The notes under the pieces: generated by a model
Told to the model about the DNA's origin: nothing
The model's input: the letters and a program-made list of their open reading frames with translations, nothing else
The model's database searches: none
Translations under genes and position numbers: made by a program
DNA from: a bacterium
Lineage (GTDB): Bacteria > SZUA-79 > Acidulodesulfobacterales > Acidulodesulfobacteraceae
Assembly (NCBI GenBank): GCA_021800805.1
Contig: JAJYYR010000001.1
Span: 124,001-188,000 of the forward strand
Direction: 5' to 3'
Length of the DNA stretch: 64,000 bases
Shown here: positions 51,534 to 60,799 of the stretch, one piece after another
Numbering within the stretch: position 1 is the first letter of the stretch
Layout: each line of letters opens with the position of its first letter

Positions 51534-52900
51534 TTGAAATCTCCTTTGTTAAACATGCTTTTAATATTATTTATATTTTTAAAAGAACCTAATTTGTTTT
51601 TTTTGAACGACTTCATAATTTTTTTAACTTCTTCGAATTTGTTTATAAAAATATTCACGTCGTTCACGGTGGTGCCGCTTCCGAGAGATATTCTTTTGCG
51701 TCTTCCGCCGTTAAGGATATCCGGATTTATACGTTCTTTTTCCGTCATAGAGTTAATAATAGCTTTAATTTTAACTATTTCTTTTTCCGCCGCTTCGGAA
51801 TTAAATTTATCTTTAATTTTAGAAAAGCCCGGAATCATACCTGCTATCTGGGCAATGCCGCCGATTTTAGACATCATTTTAAGCTGTTCGGCAAAATCTT
51901 TAACGGTAAAATCTTTTTTGTTCAGCGATTCTTCTATGGATTTTGCAGATTTTTCGTCGATAGACTCCTGAGCCTTTTCTATTAGGCTTAATATGTCGCC
52001 CATTCCGAGTATTCTGTCCGCTATTCTGTCCCCGTAAAAAACTTCGAAATCGCTCAATTTTTCGCCGACGCCGATAAATTTTACAGGCTTGTTGACGGTT
52101 TTTTTAATAGAAAGAGCCGCCCCTCCTCTTGCGTCGCCGTCAACCTTGGTTAATACGACGCCGGATATATCGAGGGTTTCGTTGAATGTCTTAGCCACCG
52201 TGACGGCGCTCTGACCGAGCATCGAATCCGCAACGAATAATATTTCGTTAGGGTTGAATTTATTTTTAAGAAGTTTAAGCTCGTCCATTAACGGTTCGTC
52301 GATTTCAAGGCGTCCAGCCGTATCGACGATTACGGTATCGTAAGCTTGTTTTTCGGCGATTTCCAAAGCATTTTTTAATATTTCGTCCGGTTTCTGCAAA
52401 ACCTTTCCGTTTTCTTCGGGGGTTTCATAGACGGGAATATTAATGCTTGAGCCGATTTTTTTTAGCTGTAGTATTGCCGCAGGTCTGTAAACGTCGGCAG
52501 GAACGAGATAAACCCTGCGCTTCATTCTGTGTAGATACAGCGCAAGTTTACCGGCGGTGGTAGTTTTGCCGGAACCCTGAAGCCCGATAAGCATAATAAT
52601 GACGGGCGGTTTTGCCTTTATGTTTAACGGTTCATTGTTCCCTAATAATTCTACAAGTTCGTCCCTTATTATCTTTATGATTTGCTGGGCGGGGGTAAGG
52701 CTGTCGGCAACCTTTTCGCCTACGGCTTTATTTTTTACGGATTCGATAAATTCCTTTACTATAAGGTAGTTTACGTCGGCTTCCAGCAAAGACAGCCGTA
52801 CTTCTTTAAGGCTGTCCTCGATATTTTTTTCTGATAGCTTTCCGTAACCTTTAAGATTTTTAAAAACCTTTTCGAGTTTTGAGCTGAGTCCGTCAAACAT
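51524..52900 (-). CDS. ffh: Signal recognition particle protein Ffh (SRP54)
   Basis: 458 residues. GTPase that targets membrane proteins to the translocon. It has an N-terminal four-helix bundle, a G domain with GLQGSGKTTTAGKLA and VDTAGRLEID, and a Met-rich M domain at the C-terminus (LKMMSKIGGIAQIAGMIPG). It heads the operon with rpsP, rimM, trmD and rplS. No SRP RNA gene was recognised in the window. Confidence 0.97.
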   Translation of the reverse strand: MFDGLSSKLEKVFKNLKGYGKLSEKNIEDSLKEVRLSLLEADVNYLIVKEFIESVKNKAVGEKVADSLTPAQQIIKIIRDELVELLGNNEPLNIKAKPPVIIMLIGLQGSGKTTTAGKLALYLHRMKRRVYLVPADVYRPAAILQLKKIGSSINIPVYETPEENGKVLQKPDEILKNALEIAEKQAYDTVIVDTAGRLEIDEPLMDELKLLKNKFNPNEILFVADSMLGQSAVTVAKTFNETLDISGVVLTKVDGDARGGAALSIKKTVNKPVKFIGVGEKLSDFEVFYGDRIADRILGMGDILSLIEKAQESIDEKSAKSIEESLNKKDFTVKDFAEQLKMMSKIGGIAQIAGMIPGFSKIKDKFNSEAAEKEIVKIKAIINSMTEKERINPDILNGGRRKRISLGSGTTVNDVNIFINKFEEVKKIMKSFKKNKLGSFKNINNIKSMFNKGDFKWR

Positions 52901-53089
52901 TTAATTAATAAGTTTAATAAATTAGTTTTAATAAAGATTTATATTAATCGAAAACTAATATTTTATTAGTTTTTTATAAATATGTCAATATGCCGAGAAA
53001 CTTTTGTCAATATAGGACATTATCATATTGCAGTAACAGCCGTCGATAAATATAATATTATTGTGTATCGCAATTTCATAAATTAGTCC

Positions 53090-55354
53090 TTAAAAATATC
53101 CCAGCCGGCGCAGTTTGTCCATAGCCGCTTCTTTGTCTTGCGACCTCCCGGAGCGTTCGGCGGCATCTATTTCGGTGGTTTTTTGCGTGCAGGGGGCGCA
53201 GTCTATAGACCTATAACCCTGTTCGTAAAGGGGACAGTAAGGAAGGTTATTTAATTTTATGTAGTCCCATATATCTTTTTCGGTAAAATGAAGAAGGGGA
53301 TGAACCCTGAAGTGGTGGGGGTCTTTTCTTTTAGAAAAATATACTTCGTTTGCCCGGGCTTCGTTTTCGTCTTTTCTTATGCCGGTCATTAACGCTTTGA
53401 GATGCAAATCTTTAATCGACAGCTTTAACGGAAGAGTTTTAAGATTATTGCAGCAGTCGGCTTTATCTTTGGCTACGGGGTATTTTTGTTTCAACGCTTC
53501 GTTATTAGAATAAGTCGAGAGTTCGAAGCCCCAAGAGCTTTTTAGTTTTTCTATAAATTCTTTTATTTCCGGAAATTCTACAGAAGTATCTATGGTTATA
53601 ACTTTAAAAGGTATTTTCCCTTGAAAAACGTTTCTCGTTAAGTCCAGCAAGACAGTTGAATCTTTTCCTCCGGTAAACGCGATTCCGATTTTATCGCCGT
53701 ATCTGTCATATGCTTCTTTGATTATTTCGATACTCAAAGAGGTTTTTTGCTTTAACAAGGCGAGCGATTCGCTTTCGATATTCTTAGCGGATTCGGACTG
53801 GGTAAAGATAATTTTTGTACCGTTTTTGTCTGCGGTATTACTATCTTCGAATAAATTATCGGTGATAACCGCATTGTTTTCTATTTTGTTTAGCGTCTCG
53901 ATATATTTGACCGAATCCGATAAAGCCGTATTTAATATAATTAAATTTTCTTCGAGAGGGTCGGTCAAAAGGTCGAAATAAAAATTCTTAGGTCTGTTGT
54001 AAATTTCAGAAGAAACCATGCTCTGGTATATATTCTGTCTGGTACTTTGTTTAGATTTAAGAGAATTTAATAAAAATAAATATTCCGGTTTGCTTATCCT
54101 TTTTCTCATAACGGCGTTAAACATTTCAATAATGAAGTCTTCGTCGGACAGATTAATATTTTCGACGATTTTTTTTGCCTCTGACGGTAAAATATTATCG
54201 GGTATAAACATATATTTTCGGTCTTTGGTTCTTATAGAGCGCTGGGATAGGAAATATTTATCCTTATAAGATGCACCGGTTTTACTTCTGTCGTAAACGG
54301 CTTCCGAAAACTGCCTTATCTCGTTGTACATATTCTGTGTGCAGAATTCGGAATAACAATATTCTCTTTCTTTTAATAAAGATTGTCCGTCAATGTCGGT
54401 TAAATTAGTTTTTAATTCCGATAAAGATAAAAGCGTTGGAAATAAATCGACTATAGAAGTTGGTTTATCATAAACCGTGTTTTCTATTTGAGGAGCATGC
54501 AGTATAAACGGTATTCTTATTACTTCGTCGAATAGTTCCCCCATATGACCGAAAACCTGCATATCGAAAAAAGTGATCCTTCCTTCCCCATGGTCTGCAA
54601 ATATCGAATATATATTGTCTTCGTTAAAATACCCCAGATTTTTTAAAAAACCGTAAATTGATCTGAAACGCCCCTTATCGAACTTGTTTACGCCGTGAAT
54701 ATAAGGAGGAAGCATTATCTGGACGCCGTAATTTACTTTGCCCGAAAAATTATTCCACATAGTGAATGGATTATTGTTTTGAATAGGAATCTTATATAAT
54801 GTCGACATTTTGTTCATAAAAGCGAAATAATCGTCGTTATATCTGTTTTCGTTGTAATTCTGAGAGTAAATATAGGGTTCGTGAATATCGAAAAGATGAA
54901 CGAAGCAGAATACCTTTTCGTCTTTGAAGACTGAAAGCTGTTTGAATAGTTGGTTTACGTCGTTTGCATATATGAAATCGAATCCTTTGGTTAGTCCGAG
55001 CGGTTGAAAAAGTTCAATGACGTCCGAATAAAAAACGGTTTTATAGCCGTTATTCTTATAAACTTCAGCAAGAGTTAAGCAGTCGTTTTTTATCTTTTTA
55101 TAGAAGAAGGGTCTAAGACCGTGTTTTGGCGGCAATAATCCCGTAAACAGAGAGGCATGGGCGGACGTCGTATAACTTGACGTCGAAAAACAATTCGTAA
55201 AAACCGAAGAACTTTCGGCAATCTCGTCAATAGTAGGCGTATCTACTATGTTTTCGACATAAAACTGCTTCAAATGAGGTTTGTCTTTAATATAACTTAC
55301 ACAATCATATCTCAGGTTGTCTATCGAAATAAGTAAAACTTTGTTATTAGGCAT
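53090..55354 (-). CDS. Fusion: alkaline-phosphatase/sulfatase-fold + DUF4214-like + PAPS/APS reductase-like protein
   Basis: 754 residues in one frame. Residues ~1-390: alkaline-phosphatase/sulfatase superfamily with metal-site ISIDNLRYD (Asp12), HLFDIHEPY, FADHGEG (Asp254, His255), His270. The nucleophile segment YTTSAHASLFTG has Thr62 where sulfatases have formylglycine Cys/Ser, and lacks Pro and Arg of that motif. ~402-453: DUF4214-like helices inserted before YFDLLTDPLEENL. ~540-754: PAPS/APS reductase-like, with ATP-pyrophosphatase loop TGGKDS, DCC (634-635) and CAPC (719-722), an arrangement seen in [4Fe-4S] APS reductases. The end AAERSGRSQDKE is CysD-like. Downstream of recR by 43 bases; weak ribosome site. 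Function unknown; a link between phosphate/sulfate esters and sulfate activation is conceivable. Confidence 0.88.
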   Translation of the reverse strand: MPNNKVLLISIDNLRYDCVSYIKDKPHLKQFYVENIVDTPTIDEIAESSSVFTNCFSTSSYTTSAHASLFTGLLPPKHGLRPFFYKKIKNDCLTLAEVYKNNGYKTVFYSDVIELFQPLGLTKGFDFIYANDVNQLFKQLSVFKDEKVFCFVHLFDIHEPYIYSQNYNENRYNDDYFAFMNKMSTLYKIPIQNNNPFTMWNNFSGKVNYGVQIMLPPYIHGVNKFDKGRFRSIYGFLKNLGYFNEDNIYSIFADHGEGRITFFDMQVFGHMGELFDEVIRIPFILHAPQIENTVYDKPTSIVDLFPTLLSLSELKTNLTDIDGQSLLKEREYCYSEFCTQNMYNEIRQFSEAVYDRSKTGASYKDKYFLSQRSIRTKDRKYMFIPDNILPSEAKKIVENINLSDEDFIIEMFNAVMRKRISKPEYLFLLNSLKSKQSTRQNIYQSMVSSEIYNRPKNFYFDLLTDPLEENLIILNTALSDSVKYIETLNKIENNAVITDNLFEDSNTADKNGTKIIFTQSESAKNIESESLALLKQKTSLSIEIIKEAYDRYGDKIGIAFTGGKDSTVLLDLTRNVFQGKIPFKVITIDTSVEFPEIKEFIEKLKSSWGFELSTYSNNEALKQKYPVAKDKADCCNNLKTLPLKLSIKDLHLKALMTGIRKDENEARANEVYFSKRKDPHHFRVHPLLHFTEKDIWDYIKLNNLPYCPLYEQGYRSIDCAPCTQKTTEIDAAERSGRSQDKEAAMDKLRRLGYF

Positions 55355-55397
55355 AATTTAATTTACAAGAAAGTCGGCTTTAACTTTAAATAGATTG

Positions 55398-56000
55398 CTA
55401 AAAACTTTTTCTGTAATTGATTGCTTCGGAAAGCGTGTTTTTATCGACGTATTCAAGATCGGAACCGATAGGGATTCCGCGTGCGAGGACGGTTATATGA
55501 ACATTGTAGGGGGATAATATTTTTTGTATGTAAATAGAGGTGGCTTCCCCGTTTGAATTTGGGTTTAAAGCAAGTATTATCTCTTCAAAGTTGCCGTTTT
55601 CAACTCTTTCCGCAAGTTCTTTTAATTTAAGGTCGGACGGAGTAGTACCTTCCAGCGGATTGATTAAACCATGCAAAACATGGTAATAACCGTTGTAATT
55701 ACCGCTTTTTTCAAATACGTATATTATTTCAGGGTTTTCTACAATGCAAAGCTGTTTATTGTTTCTCGACTGATTGTTGCAAATCGGGCATACGTCGTCC
55801 GAGCTTAGATTGAAACAGTTTTTGCAAAGTTTGACATTTTGTTTTGCATTTTTTATTGCATCCGAGAGGCTGTAGGCAACAGATTCGTTCTGGGATAGAA
55901 TATAAAAGGCTAATCTTCGCGCCGATCTTTCGCCGATGCCGGGAAGTTTTTTAAATGCAAAAACAATATCTTTAATATAATCCGAATGGTTTAAAGACAT
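55398..56000 (-). CDS. recR: Recombination mediator protein RecR
   Basis: 200 residues. Acts with RecF/RecO in loading RecA on gaps. KLPGIGERSARRLAFYIL helix-hairpin-helix, a four-Cys zinc finger (CKNCFNLSSDDVCPICNN) and a Toprim segment (LCIVENPEII) are visible. It follows ybaB by 11 bases in a dnaX-ybaB-recR run, the widespread order. Confidence 0.96.
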   Translation of the reverse strand: MSLNHSDYIKDIVFAFKKLPGIGERSARRLAFYILSQNESVAYSLSDAIKNAKQNVKLCKNCFNLSSDDVCPICNNQSRNNKQLCIVENPEIIYVFEKSGNYNGYYHVLHGLINPLEGTTPSDLKLKELAERVENGNFEEIILALNPNSNGEATSIYIQKILSPYNVHITVLARGIPIGSDLEYVDKNTLSEAINYRKSF

Positions 56001-56011
56001 AAATCCGCCGG

Positions 56012-56326
56012 TTAGAAAAGACCGGGCAGATTAAGCCCGCCGGTTAATTTAGACATTTCGCCGGTTACCATATCTTTTGATTTGCTAAGCGCTTCGTTTA
56101 CGGATGCGACGATAAGGTCCTGCAACATTTCCACGTCGTCGGGATTAACCACCGTTTTATCTATTTTAATTTCGAGCAGTTCCTGTTTTCCGTTTACTTT
56201 TGCCGTGACCATTCCGCCGCCGGAACCGGCTTCCACTATTTTAGATCCTAATTCTTCCTGCATTTTAAGCATATCCGATTGAAGTTTCTGCGCCTGTTTT
56301 AACATTCCGGCGATATTTTTAGACAT
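56012..56326 (-). CDS. ybaB: YbaB/EbfC nucleoid-associated protein
   Basis: 104 residues. DNA-binding dimer of the YbaB/EbfC family. The MLKQAQKLQSDMLKMQEEL helix, VEAGSGGGMVTAKVNGKQE strand and the PDDVEMLQDLIVASVNEA end are typical. A GGAGGAG site is present. Part of dnaX-ybaB-recR. Confidence 0.95.
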   Translation of the reverse strand: MSKNIAGMLKQAQKLQSDMLKMQEELGSKIVEAGSGGGMVTAKVNGKQELLEIKIDKTVVNPDDVEMLQDLIVASVNEALSKSKDMVTGEMSKLTGGLNLPGLF

Positions 56327-56396
56327 TTTACCGCTCCTCCGAGTTTTTATTTTGTTATATTTTATTTAATTTTATGTTTTTTTGCAAATTAACTTT

Positions 56397-57851
56397 TTAT
56401 TTTTTTTCTATTTTTTCGATATCGCCGCCGAATATTTCTTTAATATTTTCTATAGCGTCGTCTGTATCAAAGTTGGCCGCATCTTTTTTATCTGTCGTAT
56501 GTGCTTCGGTTCGGAAAATTTCAAATTTTTCTGTTTTTTTATTAAGCCCGCTTAATTTTTCGTCCGTTTTTAAAAAATGGTCGAATAATTTTTCATGATC
56601 TGGTGAAGCGCCGGGCGTGTAATTTGCGGATGTTATATTAACTTCCGTTATTTTATTATTATCTCTTAAGCCGGTTTGTTTTATAATATCGGTATGTCCC
56701 CCCTGTTCTTTAAAACCGCCGGTAGCTTTCAAATCATTAAGCTTGCTAATGAGTTCCTGTACGTCTTTTTTTTGGGGAATATTAAAAAGCCTGAAGATAG
56801 TCAGTTCCAACATTAACAGAGGCGATGAAATCCTTTGGTATTTCATATCCGCGTTAATCATAATATCTATCATATCTAAAAGTTCTTCTGCCGATTTTTG
56901 TTCGGCGAAAGGAATTAAAGCATTAATTTCTTCATTGGTTAAATCGTAAATCAGGTCTTTATATTTTAGTTTTACGATTAAAATGTTTCTTATATAAAAT
57001 GCCGCCTGTTTCATAAACTGTCTTATGTCGGCTCCCGATTCATATATTTCCCTTGCCGCTTTTATCGAACTTTCATAATCTTTAAGAAATATAGCGGATA
57101 TAAGTTTGGATATTATTGCTTTAGTAGTCAGTCCAAGCACGGGCGAAACGTCTTCTTTTATATCTTTTCCAAAATAAGATATGGCGGTGTCGAAAATAGA
57201 TAGCGAATCTCTCAGCGAGCCGTCTGCCAGCGATGAGATAACCATAAGATTTTCATCGGTTATCGAAACATCTTCGGTAAGAGAAATTTCTTTTAATTTA
57301 TCGAAAATAATTCCGGTAGGTATTCTTTTAAAATTAAATCTCTGACACCTCGAAAGTATAGTTTCCGGAACTTTATGAATCTCGGTAGTGGCGAAAATGA
57401 ATTTTGCGTGGGCGGGCGGTTCCTCAAGCGTTTTTAAAAGAGCGTTAAATGCGCTATTGGAAAGCATATGAACTTCATCTATTATATAAATTTTAAATCT
57501 GAAACTCTGAGGAGAATATATTATGCTTTCTTTTAAATCTCTTATAGAATCGACCCCGGTATTAGATGCGCCGTCAATTTCAATAACGTCGACGGAGTTT
57601 CCGTTCTGAATCTGGACGCAGGCGGGGCAGACTCCGCAGGGATTAACCGTAGGGCCTTTTACGCAGTTTATTGATTTTGCGAGTATTCTTGCGATTGAGG
57701 TTTTGCCTACGCCCCTAGTTCCGGTAAATATATAGGCATGCGAAACCCTGTCGTTGATAACCGCATTTTTAAGAGTCTGGATAATCGCGTCCTGTCCGAT
57801 AATTTCATCGAAAATCTTCGGTCTGTATTTTCTTGCAAGCACTTGGTACAT
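56397..57851 (-). CDS. dnaX: DNA polymerase III subunit gamma/tau
   Basis: 484 residues. Clamp-loader ATPase. N-terminal YQVLARKYRPKIFDEIIGQD, Walker A GTRGVGKTSIARILA, four-Cys zinc module (CGVCPACVQ), Walker B IDEVHMLS and the SRC motif LSRCQRF are all present. The C-terminus is short and lacks the polymerase-binding tau extension seen in E. coli, so it resembles a gamma-only form. Confidence 0.95.
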   Translation of the reverse strand: MYQVLARKYRPKIFDEIIGQDAIIQTLKNAVINDRVSHAYIFTGTRGVGKTSIARILAKSINCVKGPTVNPCGVCPACVQIQNGNSVDVIEIDGASNTGVDSIRDLKESIIYSPQSFRFKIYIIDEVHMLSNSAFNALLKTLEEPPAHAKFIFATTEIHKVPETILSRCQRFNFKRIPTGIIFDKLKEISLTEDVSITDENLMVISSLADGSLRDSLSIFDTAISYFGKDIKEDVSPVLGLTTKAIISKLISAIFLKDYESSIKAAREIYESGADIRQFMKQAAFYIRNILIVKLKYKDLIYDLTNEEINALIPFAEQKSAEELLDMIDIMINADMKYQRISSPLLMLELTIFRLFNIPQKKDVQELISKLNDLKATGGFKEQGGHTDIIKQTGLRDNNKITEVNITSANYTPGASPDHEKLFDHFLKTDEKLSGLNKKTEKFEIFRTEAHTTDKKDAANFDTDDAIENIKEIFGGDIEKIEKK

Positions 57852-57933
57852 TTTATCTATTATATCATATAACGACCGAAATTTTGCAAGTTAAGTTGAT
57901 TTTTAAATAAAAAATTGCTAAACTTTATAAACT

Positions 57934-60438
57934 ATGCAAAAAAATACGGAAAGTTTTGTCGATTTTAAGGATTTCCCCAAAAATTACGATTATAAAACCG
58001 TAGAAAAAAAAATATCGCAATATTGGGAAGACAATAAAATTTATAAATTTGAACCTCTCGATAAAAGCAGGAAAGTTTATTCGGTAGATACCCCGCCGCC
58101 TTATGTTTCGTCTTCTCATCTTCATGTAGGGCACGTGATGAGTTATTCTCAGGCGGAATTTATTATCAGATATAAGAGAATGAAGGGATTTAACGTTTTC
58201 TATCCTATGGGTTTCGACGATAACGGTCTTCCGACCGAGCGTTATGTGGAGAAAAAATACAAAATAAATAAATCTAAAATCACCAGAGAAGATTTTATCG
58301 ATTTATGCCTTAAGGAAACTAAGTCGGGCATAGAAATCTATAAATCGTTATGGAAGTCTGCCGGAATAAGCGCAGACTACGAATTGTCGTATTCTACCAT
58401 AGACGAAAGATGCAGAAAAACCTCGCAAAAATCGTTTTTGGATCTTTATAATAAAGGACTGATAGAAAGGCGCAATGAACCTATATTATGGTGTCCTCAA
58501 TGCAGAACCTCTCTTGCGCAGGCGGATGTTATTCTTGAAGAATTCAGCGGCGTCCTTTACGATATAGAATTTAAATCAATGAACGGCAAAAGCCTCATAA
58601 TATCTACGACGCGTCCCGAACTTCTCGGAGGATGCGTAGCGGTTTATGCCAACCCTGCCGACGAAAGATATGAATTCCTGGAAGGGCAAAATGTTAAGAT
58701 ACCTCTATATAATAAAGAAGTTCCGGTTAAATTCGACGAATCGGTGGATATGAATTACGGAACAGGACTTATGATGGTCTGCACATGGGGCGACGTCGAA
58801 GACGTTAAGAAATGGAAGGAGCATAAACTCGATACGGCGATAGTAATTGATAAAGCGGGAAGATTAAACGAACTATCGGGAAAATATAGCGGATTAAACG
58901 TTAAAGAAGCCAAAAAAGCCGTCGTAGAGGACTTAAACGAACTGTGTTTAATAAAAGGAGAAAAACCGCTTATACACAACGTAGGAGTCCACGATAGATG
59001 TGCAACCCCGGTCGAGTTCATTCTTGCGGAACAGTGGTTTATAAAAATACTAGATAATAAAAGCAGGTTTATAGACGCCGGCAATCAAATGACTTGGCAT
59101 CCGGAATTTATGAAAGCCCGCTATGACGAATGGATTAATAATCTTAAATGGGATTGGAACATTTCGAGGCAGAGGTTTTACGGCGTTCCTTTCCCTGTCT
59201 GGTATTGTTCCGAATGCGGTGAAATTATTACTGCGGCGGAATCGGACCTGCCTATCGATCCGGTCGTAAATTTACCGCACGTAAATAAATGCCCTAAGTG
59301 TGGAGGAAAAGAACTCAAGCCGGAAACCGACGTCATGGATACTTGGATGACGTCTTCGATGACGCCTCTTATAAATTCGCGGTGGGCATACGGAGACGAC
59401 GGTAGTAAAGAACTTTTAAATATGATTTATCCGATGGGTTTGCGTCCGCAGGCCCAGGAAATTATCAGGACATGGCTGTTTTATACCGTAGTCAAATCTA
59501 TTTATCATACGGAAAACATACCTTTTAAAAATGTTATGATAAGCGGATGGGGCTTAGACAAAAGCGGTAAAAAAATGTCCAAAAGTCTTGGAAATTTCGT
59601 CGCTCCTGAAGACATAATAGGCAAATATTCGGCGGATGCCCTTAGATACTGGGCGTCTAAGGCAAATCTGGGGCAGGATTTGCGTTTCAGCGAGGAAGAT
59701 GTAGTTGTCGGCAGAAAGCTTTTAATTAAAATATGGAATGCGGCAAGATTTTTGATTACCAATATACCCTCGGAATTTGATCCTTACGAAAAAAACATAT
59801 CCAACCTTAAGTTGACGCAGATAGATAAATGGGTGCTGACGGAATTTGAAAATGCCCTTAAGATTTGCGAAAATAATATGGAATCGTATGAATATTCATT
59901 TACGTTAAGAACCGCATCCGATTTTTTTTATAACGTTTATTGCGATAATTATTTAGAAATTATAAAAAATGTTTTCTGGGACGAGGGCATCGATACCGCC
60001 GATAGAAAAAAAACCGTTTTAAACGTTATGTATTTTATTTCTTTAAATATATTAAAAATTTTCGCTCCATTTATACCGTTTATTACCGAAGAACTATACC
60101 TTTCCTTTTATAAAAATTTTGAGAAAGACAGGAGTATTCATCTATCTAACTGGCCGGAATTTAAAAAAGAACTCGTTTTCAGCGATTCCGTGAATATTTC
60201 CGGTATCTTATTAAATATATTAGAGGCTGCCAGAAAATTACGAACTAATTTAAGCCTTCATCAGAATCATAAGATAAGCAAGATTTTAATTAAGGCGTTA
60301 AATCCCGATTATATCGACATTATAAATGAAATATCGGGCGATATAAGATCTGCGGTAAGAGCGGAACGATTGGTGTTTTCCGATAAAGCGGATTTTAAAA
60401 CGGCGGACGACAATATTTTCATATCGTTGGAAAATTGA
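57934..60438 (+). CDS. valS: Valine--tRNA ligase, archaeal-type
   Basis: 834 residues. Class I synthetase. HIGH region DTPPPYVSSSHLHVGHVMSY, editing segment ISTTRPELLGGCVAVY, zinc-type Cys clusters (CSECGEI, CPKCGG) and KKMSKSLGN. The DTPPP motif and length without a C-terminal coiled coil resemble the archaeal/rickettsial type, not the bacterial PPPNVTG type. Possibly acquired by transfer (inference). Divergent from dnaX by 82 bases. Confidence 0.93.
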   Translation: MQKNTESFVDFKDFPKNYDYKTVEKKISQYWEDNKIYKFEPLDKSRKVYSVDTPPPYVSSSHLHVGHVMSYSQAEFIIRYKRMKGFNVFYPMGFDDNGLPTERYVEKKYKINKSKITREDFIDLCLKETKSGIEIYKSLWKSAGISADYELSYSTIDERCRKTSQKSFLDLYNKGLIERRNEPILWCPQCRTSLAQADVILEEFSGVLYDIEFKSMNGKSLIISTTRPELLGGCVAVYANPADERYEFLEGQNVKIPLYNKEVPVKFDESVDMNYGTGLMMVCTWGDVEDVKKWKEHKLDTAIVIDKAGRLNELSGKYSGLNVKEAKKAVVEDLNELCLIKGEKPLIHNVGVHDRCATPVEFILAEQWFIKILDNKSRFIDAGNQMTWHPEFMKARYDEWINNLKWDWNISRQRFYGVPFPVWYCSECGEIITAAESDLPIDPVVNLPHVNKCPKCGGKELKPETDVMDTWMTSSMTPLINSRWAYGDDGSKELLNMIYPMGLRPQAQEIIRTWLFYTVVKSIYHTENIPFKNVMISGWGLDKSGKKMSKSLGNFVAPEDIIGKYSADALRYWASKANLGQDLRFSEEDVVVGRKLLIKIWNAARFLITNIPSEFDPYEKNISNLKLTQIDKWVLTEFENALKICENNMESYEYSFTLRTASDFFYNVYCDNYLEIIKNVFWDEGIDTADRKKTVLNVMYFISLNILKIFAPFIPFITEELYLSFYKNFEKDRSIHLSNWPEFKKELVFSDSVNISGILLNILEAARKLRTNLSLHQNHKISKILIKALNPDYIDIINEISGDIRSAVRAERLVFSDKADFKTADDNIFISLEN

Positions 60439-60515
60439 AATTGACATTTTACAATTTTAATTTAATAATATAGCATTATATTTTAAAAAGAGAAGGGCGA
60501 ATATTTACACGCTGA

Positions 60516-60532
60516 AAGTTGCAGAGCAACTT
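60516..60532 (+). other. Small hairpin in the rpmF leader
   Basis: AAGTTGC (60516-60522) and GCAACTT (60526-60532) with a three-base loop, 31 bases before the L32 start. It may be a leader structure or weak terminator after valS. No T-run follows. TTGACA at 60441-60446 could serve as a -35 for rpmF, but its -10 is uncertain. Confidence 0.35.
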
Positions 60533-60562
60533 AATTATAATATATAAATATGGGGAGGTTAT

Positions 60563-60754
60563 ATGGCAAATCCAAAAAAAAGACATTCTAAATGCAGGAG
60601 GGATAAAAGAAGAACTCACGACAGCCTTACGCCGGTGAATTATTCGAAGTGTCCAAATTGCGGAGAACCCGTTCTTTCGCACAGAATGTGTCCAAACTGC
60701 AAAACATATAAGGGCAGGAAAGTCGTAATCGAAAAAGCCGCGGAAAACTCTTGA
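60563..60754 (+). CDS. rpmF: 50S ribosomal protein L32
   Basis: 63 residues. MANPKKRHSKCRRDKRRTHD N-terminus and a four-Cys zinc ribbon (CPNCGEPVLSHRMCPNC), the C+ form that binds zinc. A GGGGAGG ribosome site precedes the ATG. It leads into plsX-fabH, the widespread arrangement coupling ribosome and lipid synthesis genes. Confidence 0.97.
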   Translation: MANPKKRHSKCRRDKRRTHDSLTPVNYSKCPNCGEPVLSHRMCPNCKTYKGRKVVIEKAAENS

Positions 60755-60799
60755 TTCATTATATTCCCGTCAATTTTATAAGAATAGGGAGACTATTTA

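Noticed and set aside
56516..56560. A-run in dnaX as a possible programmed frameshift site
   Set aside because: A seven-A run is present on the coding strand, but no stem-loop or upstream Shine-Dalgarno element was found, and the zero-frame product already ends shortly after.
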